From assembly GCF_000003605.2 (NCBI RefSeq), contig NW_003153251.1, forward strand, positions 79,159 through 104,005: 24,847 nt of DNA. The letters are read 5' to 3'. The translations under genes and the position numbers were made by a program. Shown here piece after piece: positions 1-10,000 of this stretch; position 1 is the stretch's first letter, and every line of letters begins with the position of its first letter. This DNA is from Saccoglossus kowalevskii. Its lineage: Eukaryota; Hemichordata; Enteropneusta; Harrimaniidae. Below the pieces are notes generated by a model. It saw only the letters and a list, made by a program, of their open reading frames with translations, searched no databases and was not told the DNA's origin.

Positions 1-50
1 GCACACACACACACACGCACACACACACACGCACGCACACACACACACGC
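1..50. repeat. CA dinucleotide microsatellite
   Basis: An almost pure (CA/GC-interrupted) dinucleotide run begins at the window edge, so its full length is unknown. Confidence 0.95.
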
Positions 51-919
51 GCTCATCTCTTTAGCTACCTTATAATATCAAAAAGCGATAACATGCAAAC
101 CATGGATTAAAATCAGTCGTATAGTGAGGTAATATCACACCTATTATGCGATTTTTTACAGCATTTAACAGGAACAAATGCAGGATGTTTAGTTAGAAGG
201 GGCGCATTTTTACATCATCGTCATTGTCGCACTGCATATACATGTATAGGTAACTACGGTTTTAGAAAGGGCGCTACTTCACTGATAAACATGAGTTTTC
301 AGCTGACGGAAAAAAGTACAATATTTATGAGAACATGCAAATTATACTATTGTTTGAGACTGCACATCGGATATCTAAAACACTTATGCACCAAAATGCA
401 CTATACATCGAAACACGAGCAGCGTTGAACCATTATAGTTCTAAATTTCCTTTATGTGACGTGGTCAAAAAATACGCCCTAGTTTCTGATGTGTGATATG
501 ATAAATGGCAAGTGTTTTTGTGAAATACCCGAGCATTGTATCCGACCTAATATTGAAATCAGCAAATACGACTATCGTTCTTGTGACTCAAAAGATCTAT
601 GGTATGTTTAAATTTATTCTAGAAATTTACACGTGTGTCAGTAAGTAGTTCAATTCTGGAGAGAGGCCGGAGAATACAACTTCCCAATAAATTGCGCCCT
701 CTAGTAAAAACGCTTGTTACTTCAACATGACGTAGATGGCATGGTTCAGTTATAGCTCGTCATACAGAACATATTATGTCTTCAAAATTACAAATTTTAT
801 TGACAGGCAACTACAGGTCAAATCAATATCTATGATAAGAACGTCATTCTGATCACCCATTACGTTACAGAATCGTTTTGTCGCTAGAGGGCGCCAAAAC
901 GAATTTAAAATGTACTCAC
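51..919. other. Intron after ACE exon 11, partial; no gene seen
   Basis: This is AT-rich intronic sequence. GCGCCCTCTAG-type motifs at about 695 and 883 (inverted) recur elsewhere in the window near 6890, 6935, 7448 and 7570, and look like ends of a dispersed repeat. I found no coding match to the missing ACE C-terminus. Confidence 0.6.
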
Positions 920-1048
920 GCGAGAAGATCACCAGCTTCGTGAGACTCGTACACGTCGCAATGGTGCAGTGGTTTAGCAGGGTACTCGCCAGCAGCCTCG
1001 CATATGGCTTCGTGGAACTGAAATTGCAAAATGTGACTCACGAAGTAC
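920..1048 (-). CDS. ACE: ACE-like exon 11, last exon in window
   Basis: Forty-two codons with a split Arg codon at the start (R518); acceptor CAACTGTAG|GTAC, donor CTCGC|GTGAGT, phase 2 out. It encodes [20 protein letters not shown] and ends [17 protein letters not shown], matching [19 protein letters not shown]...LHQCDIY. Y519 matches catalytic Y523 of testis ACE. The C-terminal 60 or so residues of an M2 domain are still missing and I see no exon for them in 1-919. Confidence 0.92.
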
Positions 1049-4000
1049 CTACAGTTGAAAAACATACATACTTAATAATTAGACGACACGATAAGACGAC
1101 ACTTATGACTCGTTTGCGACTTTTTCGCGAGATTCCCGAGTCCATTGAGTTGTCCACGCGACTATCACGCGCCAAGACGACCTGGCGAGAATAGCATTCA
1201 TAGCTCTTTGTGGTTTTGTTCGCTTATGTGATACAAGTAGACCACTTTTCCGGGAGTCAAAGATACCGCGTTTTAGTTGTATGCGCGCCCGCCAAAACAT
1301 GCACGCGTGATATTGTGCTTCAGAATGTACCAATCGACGCCACAAAAATATAATTCCCTTCTATCGAATATCACTGAGCAAACTGACATGTTTGTATTTT
1401 CCGCCATAACAAAGCAGGCGTATTCTGCACCCCAGTCTTGCTACTTTCGGGAAAGTGGTCCGTAGAAAGTGAAATCTTGCAGCAAGTTACATCCAACATA
1501 CTGTGTCTGAGAAGGAGGTTTTAGTTTTCGGCGTTCGAAACTCTTACTAATTTTTAGTTTAGTTCGCCGTCGACTCTTTTCATTGGTTGCGTTTAGTTGC
1601 TTGTGCACGATTAGTAAACACTTCATAAAACATACCACAACACAACACGACATGGCATGACGCAATAAATACTAGTAGTAACCAAAATTCGTAAACAACG
1701 ACACTAACCTGATGTAGGGAACGTCGGCCGGAACGTGGTATTTTGCGCCAGCATCAAAATCACCCGCCAAATCGGAACGTTTGACTGGCTCCACCACACC
1801 CTGAATACCAGTTCTGAAACAACCGGGCACATGACGTATTTGTTAAATAACAACTTCATGATGATGACGTCAGTCAAGACAATTCCGCGAAAAATTAAAA
1901 GTTGAATAAATCAAAGACGCAATGGGCGCCGAAATCCCGCTGAGAGCGAGAGAGCGACGAGACTTGTTTTGCACCTTGAATGGTGTTCCTTTTTTCAGTC
2001 ATCGCGTCTTCTATTTGTCTGGTATATGTTCATTCTCCTTCCCAGAGTTCCTTGCGGTTAGATCACCGAAAGTATCTCTGCCACCACACACCGCCATTTT
2101 ACTTTTACTACGCCTATTTGTCTCACCTCATATGCCACCACCTTTCATTATAGTTGTATTCAGTAATGGTGCCGTCAAAGATTTCCCATCTCCAGAGGTC
2201 AATGAGTAAACCGAAAGGCAGGAAAGCTACTTTCTGCAAAGCCATCGACATCAGGTAATTCAGATCCGACTCTAGAGAAATGAAATGAGGACATGGTTTG
2301 TTATTTTCCGTCCCAAAGTTAGGAGCAAATATACACACTAAACACATTCAACAATCTTAACGCGAACATGAAAGGGAGTGTTCCACATTCCCTGTAATAT
2401 AGCGTCCAATATTCGAAATATGATGGTTAATTAACCCATGCTAAGGGAGATGCTACTAGTATTTCGTTTTGTGTGCATTTCAATCATGATTGAGAGAAAT
2501 TAGCGAAATATGGGAGTGGTAGTAACGGAAAGCATGTGTAGAGTGGGCTTTTTTTCGAGACACGACCAAGGGGACCCGTTTATCTGTGCAACAGTCAAAG
2601 TCATCATCTTTGTTCATATGAGACTCGTGTCCCGCACATGCTTGGCGCGACGACCACCACCCTAGAATTTTGTTTGGAAGTCTTCAAAAAATAATACGTT
2701 ATTCCTACCCCGAAAAATGATTCGCAAAGAAAATTGAGCCATACATTCGTGCCTTTGAAAACCACTTTAATTACAAGTTTGAAAACTTCAATGACTGGAT
2801 TTCACCTGATTTGTACCTTGGATGTATTGTTAACATCGTTGGTTCACTTGGCTCAGTAAGGAAACGCGGTGTCTAACAGGCTTGCATCCGAATGTGCCAG
2901 ATTAGATTTTTAGGAGATTTAATTAAAATATGTACCAGGCCAAATACAATGTCCAAGGAGGCTCGGGTGCATTTGATTGTCACTCGCTTGAACACTTCCT
3001 TGTTGCATCTCTTGTTATCGCCTTTATTTATTATTCAAACATTATATTAAAGCGGAGGAGTCGTCACCTACGCATGCGCCAGGTGGCCATAGCGTGTCAT
3101 TGTTTACAAACAAGCGTCTACCCATGAGCCTTTGCGTTCATAGCGTGTGTTATCGTCGCTTGGGATTCAATTCTCGCGCATGCGCAGGTGACAACCCTTC
3201 CGCATTAATATGTAGTTACTTGTTGTTCCAAATATGCAAATTATTGTGATGTGACAGACTCCAATATGTCACTTGCCAGCATCATTTGCTGGTTAATTCT
3301 TTAAGACTGGTTGTTCTGAAGCCTTACTAAGCCGAGAAAACTAACTACTCCTAAAGGTTCTTGCCATTTGTAACAGAAGAAACTAGACCGAGAACATGTT
3401 ACAGTGGACGGGAAACTTTCAATTGGATGCTTGTGATGTACTACTATACGGAGGAACTCTGACGTCATAGTCACAGCCTTCCCGTTACCTATTTTCAACA
3501 ACGTGACTTGATGGCTGAATAATTCTACCGCATAGTAAAAACAATATCACACAACAATTCCTCAATATTGATGAAGCGACCGACCTACCCTGATCTTGGA
3601 CAAGTTCCGGTAGTAAACCAACCTCGTAGAGATGTTCCGGTGTCTGGACAGACAGAGATATGGTGTCACCGAGCGCCTCGTGGAAGCCATTGTTGGCGCC
3701 ATCGCGGTATTCAACGGGCTGTGGTGCGTATTGGTAGTAATACTGAGTGTGTCCCATCTCGTGATGAATGGTGATCAAATCCTCGTGATTTACACGTGTA
3801 CACATCTTGATTCTGTCAAATATGCCGGGAAAAATTAGACCTAGCGACCGATGACGTGACGTCATTTAATGCGGTAAGGTGCCAAGATGAACTCGGTCAA
3901 ATATGGTGAATACAATGCGCATGCGCATACAATGGTCTAATTAGTGTGGACAACCTCGTTTTGAAAAACACTAGCGCGCGCATTGCATAAATAAATACGA

Positions 4001-7000
4001 TTCGCGGCGCTAAACTTCTTAGGTTGTGGTTCGTTTTAGATTTTATTATCGACGAATCGTATGCGCAGATGAGATGGGACACACTACTACCAAGTGACGT
4101 ACCATTATACTTCCGTACCTTTATGGTAACCATCTGAATAGGTTGTGCACTCTCAGCCCCGTGACCAGACTCAAATTTTAGAAACGACGCCCACATTTGC
4201 GAAAGGACCCCAAATTATAAGTCGATATTCCACTAGGAGTTGACCAAACATCAAGTCAGGGCAACATAGATTGTTTTTTGTTGTCTAACGTTAACATTTA
4301 GCAACTCAAAATTTTCACCAAAATTTCAACCAAATATCCTCGGGGGCGGAGCTACGTCACAGACGTTCCACGTTGCTAAGACGCGCACCACTGTACCATG
4401 CATTTCTATGGGCTCTGTGCGCGCTGCTGTGGAACGCCGGTCGAGCCGGTGAAAATTCGAGAAAACGACACAAACTCAACTTTGAAGTAATCCATAACAA
4501 TCAAATTTATATATGTTACACACGTAGGGCTAATCTTGTTGCACTGTTCAGAGGAGTCTCAACAATCACCCCAAAGTACCGTTTTCTGTGAGTTTTGGGC
4601 CTTTGTTTTCACCGCCGTGGGTTGCCAGGCGGTGAAAATGCCCGGATGTCCGCCCCCGAGGATTGAGTTATTGGCGACCTATGGTAGATTTTTTAATCTC
4701 TTTGTGACCACCCGGTATGATTGTCTGTTTCAACCTTTGATCTTAGTCATTTGTGAAAGCTTAAACTAAAAAAAATCTAGATTGCCTGTAACTGTTTTCT
4801 CTAATCTGTTAGTTGAATATCAAATTGTAATATTGTGTGGTTTCGCAGAAGAGGGTGTGGTTCCTAAAACTACGCAAAGGGTTGCAATAACATTGTAACT
4901 AGAAATAACTGGATTTCTATTAAAATGCATGCTGTATCCTTGGCAACAAGCTCACCTTGATCTTGGACAAGTTCCGGTAATAAACCGACTTCGTAGAGAT
5001 GTTCCGGTGTCTGGACAGACAGAGATATGGTGTCACCGAGCGCCTCGTGGAAGCCATTGTTGGCGCCATCGCGGTATTCAACGGGCTGTGGTGCGTATTG
5101 GTAGAAGTACTGAGTGTGCCCCATCTCGTGATGAATGGTGATCAAATCCTCGTGATTTACACGTGTACACATCTTGATTCTGTCAAATATGACAGACGAG
5201 TTTAGATGCATGAATGCACAACTACAGCCGAGGACAGAATAACGTGTATATGCGTGTACGCTGAAATTCCGGATACGCGTTTCGAATGACGTCACTAGGC
5301 AATACGTTACGACGACGTTCGATTGGGAGGAACAAATGAGTGCACGAAAACTAATATAGTGGCATTTCAATGTATTCTCAAGGACATCGCGCGTTCCAGG
5401 GAATACACTTCTCCAAGATATAAAACAAATCACCGAAAATCAGAGAAACGTAAGGCAGTTTGGGTTTACCCAAGCGTTTTTCTAATTTCATGCGCGCAAT
5501 TTGAATTATTGTACAATGTGTAGACAACGCGCGCGTGCGTGGCAATCGTTTCAATAGTCGGAACAACCATGCGATTCTGTCCTCGAGTGTAACGTGCTAA
5601 ATGGTTTTTGCAGATGACACGTGGTACAGGATGATGGTACAATGTGGTTTACACTATGGAATTGTAAAGGTAATGTACATTTAATAATATCCGAGGTCTA
5701 TAAACATGAACTTGAATATACAGTGAAAGTCATGAATCTAAGAATGTTTTAAACCTTTTATAAATATATATTTGTAAAAATCAAAATGACTGGTAGAATT
5801 CAAATTGACCAATCCAGAAACGATATGACGACATCATCGGGAGTTCTATTTAATATTAATGAGTTAGTTCAACATCACCAATTAGCAAGTTATACATTTT
5901 GAATAAGTGCGCAGTCGCAGTTGCTACGTCACTTGCAGGTTTGCGCGCGCATTATGGACGCGGACTATGTGAAGCTCTCGGGCCAAATTGGAAGCTGATG
6001 ATCGGTAATTACAAATTGTTTAAAAATATTTTTATAAACCAAATACTGCTTTCACAGTGCTGAACGGTTTTAGTGTTTTGATGACATCCAGTATTTGAAA
6101 CAGCCCAAAGAAGGGTCATAGGTTACAATGATGACGCATAGTCGGGTGCGTATAACGATGTTCAAACCACTCAAGTCATTGGGAAAACGACAAAGAATGT
6201 GATGTCGTCCGAACCACCCAAGTCATTAAGAAAACGAAAAATGATGTGATGACGTCATCTTCAGGAAGTAAGGCTATAAGAAAGGCATAGTTACAGACGT
6301 CTGGCGTGGCGACGTTAATAACACCGTGAGTTTTTTAAACATGTATGTTTTAACAGTAAATATACAACAAATCATCTTGAACATATAGGAAGCAAGTGTA
6401 CAGATAAGGGATTGACCATTGACAATTTTGAGTGTGTATGATGGAAAAAAAATAATGCAGGGAACAATAACAAAATACTGTATGCCTAAATCTTGGTGAA
6501 AAAAACATTCTACGAAGTGTAAAAATAACTTATACTAGCATTATGGGGAAATAGCATAACACTATTTGAAGAAAACAATTATTAGATGGAAGACAAATAT
6601 TTCCGATAATATTTATCACACTAGTACTTTTGCTTAACCCAATCTTTCTGACGTCATAACAATGCATTGTGGGTATATCAATATTTAATACCTGAAATCT
6701 TTCCTGTTGAAAAAATCCCACGCTGAAGCATGGCACGTGACCTCTCGTCCATCATCTGGTTTTTCAAACATGGAATCCTCCCAGAAACTCTGTGGCGATG
6801 GAATCAATCCCATGGATACAAAGAAATCTTCTGATAGTTGGAACATCTGCAGAGCATCGTAACCCTGTAAAATACACAGTTCATATAAATGCGCCCTCTA
6901 GCGACTAATCGTATCGGTAAAACGATTCATAAGTGCGCCCTCTGGCGAAAAATTGCAACGGTAACGCTCAGTTGGCTGGTTTCCGCCTCAGGTGTCATGG

Positions 7001-10000
7001 CGAACCAAGCCACAAGAGGCCGGTAACGAGTAATGAATCCGGCATTCTGATTGGTCAATCACTTTCTTGTTCCTTGTTATATTTCCCTTGGTTACCTGAC
7101 GTCAGCGTTTACGCTCGTGGCCCGAGACCATGGGTTTCCTTTTCCTCTCGAAAGTTGGGTTTCTTTTGTTATAAATTTGCACAGAAACAACGAGAAATGC
7201 CAGAAACATCTCAAATATGCAAGTCTGGGCAGACAGAATGTATGAGCATGGCTTTATTGTAGTATTATAGACACGTTTACGCAAAGCGAAACTTGGAATG
7301 TTTTCAAATTATGTAACACAGTCACGTGCGGAAAACCGGCCCAGTGGAACAATATGGCGATTACCAGTTACCTGCGTTCTACTTGCCATTCGCAGGGAAC
7401 GCCGGGAACCAGCGAATAACGTAGAAGAAATAAAACGATTCATAAGTGCGCCCTCAGTATAAGGAAATAACATTTCCTAAACTACAGGATTAGTGTAATT
7501 CTCTTCCCATTTTGAAGTATTTTTTCTATGACGTTATATGTGCTTGCTGTGTTTGATTAAATTGGGTTATATCGCCCTCTATGGTTGAATTGTGTAAATA
7601 TTTGGGCAGATGTGAATAAATAGTTCTCTTAAATGTTTAAGCCTTGCGTAAGGTGATTTTTTTATTTACTTAAAACAGCTCACAAACTTTGCAGATTTAA
7701 TCAATTCGTCAACAGTTGTATTGGTGGTAAACACGCTGACCAGAACATTATTTTAAGCCTCAGTTACCATTTTTAGATTTTCACTGAACTCGACTGTGGG
7801 GCGAAGTTCAGAATACGATTTTCCTTCAGGCGCTTCAGAGCACACTGAATGTCTGTGTTGTGTATTTGTGACCGAACTATGAACAAACGTATTTAAAGTT
7901 TCTGAACGAGTCTATATTATCACGAACACTTACCTGGTTAATTAATTCGTCTGTAACATCAATGGATGAAGCATTAGGGAATGGTAACACGATGTCGCTG
8001 ATACTCATCCAATCCTGTGCCCACATATTACCTACAAAAAGAAATAATAATGTCAGAAGATGGTTTACATTGACTATTAAGGTAGAATCCTACTCATCCG
8101 GTTAATTTAAGGATATTGACTTAAAACAAAGTTGGGGTCATCTGATTAATTTCCCCAAAAATGATGTTTTTATTTTAGTGAATAATGGCATTTCGGCAAT
8201 GTTATAGTGTTTTACCATGGGTTGCTATGGCAGCGATATTATACCATATCTCAAATTGTAGCCTGGTGACATATTGTCAATGATGGGGTACTTTTTGTTT
8301 CCCTCAATTATTTCAAAACACTGGGTTTTAAAAAGTGCCAAAAAATGCAATTTTTCTTTAACACTGTGTTCTATGGAATTGTTCTAAAAATAGCATTTTT
8401 TGCAAAATAATAGGACAAGTTACCCAAAATACGTCACTGTAACACACAAAAGAATGCTAAGTCGGTTTCGCGTGGGCGCGGCCAATCAGAATTGGCGTAA
8501 CTTACCGTAATGAAATAAAACAAAATGGCGGGTTGTCGAACCAAGGTATTCTCGGACCTACTTCAAAGAAAGTTCTATGCTGCTAAGACGCGCACCACTG
8601 TACCAAACTTATTTTCTTAGACTTAGAGACTTAGAAGTTCTGTATGGCATCAGATTAGTTTTGGCGGTACCACTTTCGCGGATGCCCTGCGGTGTTTGGT
8701 GCTGGTGGTTGTTTCGGCAAAGCGCGATGCCATACAGACATATTTGTTCACTTATTGATTAATAAGCTATATTTAACACCGATTTGTATTAACTTTCATA
8801 TTCATTTCTTTAGTTATTTATCAATTTGGTTAGTTAATCTTCATATTAATATACTTATTTTTGGCCCTCTACTATATACGTTATAATTTACTTCCAATGT
8901 ATATAGGAAATCAGACTAGACTAGCAGTAAGCTATTTTCTGATTTCCTTTTTACCCAATATATATGTGTATTTTTCTTACCATTTGTTTTTTTGTATGGC
9001 TTACTTTTTTTTGCTTTGTTTTGTTTTTTCAGTGTTTCTTATTGTTATTATTATTATTATTGGGTAAATAAATAAATATTGTATATTATATTATGTATTT
9101 CTATGGGCTCTGTGTGAGCTGTTGAGGAACGCCAGTCGTAGAGCCGGTGAAAACAGCAAAAGTCGAGGAAGACAGCACAAACTCAACTTTAATTTGAAGC
9201 AATCCTGAGCAATAGAATGTATATATGTAATCTTCTTCCAACGTTCGGATTTGTTTTAATATCAGTACATCAGCCAGTAAAAGGCCACAAATTGTTCTGA
9301 CATTCCGTGACATGACCTCTAACTTTGACAGATACTTAATATATTACTATTAAATTTACTCACCGGTGATGTGTGCCGGGATGGCTCCGGTTAAACTAAC
9401 GTGTTCTGTTCCATAAACCCCGCTCAACTTTCTTCGTACGTATGCATGTAACTGCTCGTACATAGGCAACACTTCGTCCCACAGTCTCATTACTTCAGCC
9501 TCGAAATCTTCCATTTCATACCAGGATCGCCAGAAGGCACCCATGTCCGGTTGGTCTAGAGACGATGAGACAATAAATCATAATGTAGTTATTAGGTATA
9601 ATACTTAACAGACCTTTGAAGCAAATGACTGCCGAAATCTCGCCGAGATCTCGGCGGCCATTTGCGTGAAGCATTAGCCCCAAGTTACATTCCAACATAA
9701 TAATGACTCACAGAGCAAAACTCCAAATCCAGAGATGACGTCATCATTGTTCACCTCTCAGCAAACCACATGAAGATATCGAACTCGCAATATTTTAATT
9801 GTTGTCGTCAAAGAAACCAATGCTCCAATAAAGTGAACGAGATCATCACATCTTTTGAAACCTGAGACAACATCGGCGAGAAACCTACCACCTGATTCAA
9901 GTCAGTGACGTCGTACAACGTCAATAACTCTTAATCTAAGAGTGCATTCCAATGAGTGAATAGAAAGTGACAAATTAAATTCCAGGGCATCAAATAATAG

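Larger units (their letters stand above)
2272..3588 (-). other. Intron between ACE exons 8b and 9
   Basis: A 1.3-kb intron holding a family B fragment (about 2593-2665), a full family A MITE (3047-3208) and a TGACGTCA palindrome at 3460. No coding sequence is seen. Confidence 0.75.
8032..9363 (-). other. Intron 5 of the ACE-like gene
   Basis: A 1.3-kb intron carrying a family D MITE split by an AT-rich insertion. No coding sequence was recognised. Confidence 0.75.

Noticed and set aside
1-919. Possible further ACE exons for the missing C-terminus
   Set aside because: I searched the minus strand for the conserved Trp/Pro-rich C-terminal segment and found no match with usable splice sites.
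3568-5205. Pairs of near-identical forward-strand ORFs at 3568-3838 and 4929-5205
   Set aside because: They are antisense shadows of the duplicated ACE exon; their similarity simply reflects the exon duplication.
4870-5433. 187-residue minus-strand ORF as a free-standing gene
   Set aside because: Only the middle (4956-5179) is M2 peptidase sequence bounded by splice sites; both ends read through intron.
9101-9313. Minus-strand ORF next to exon 5
   Set aside because: It overlaps family D MITE sequence and has no M2 homology.
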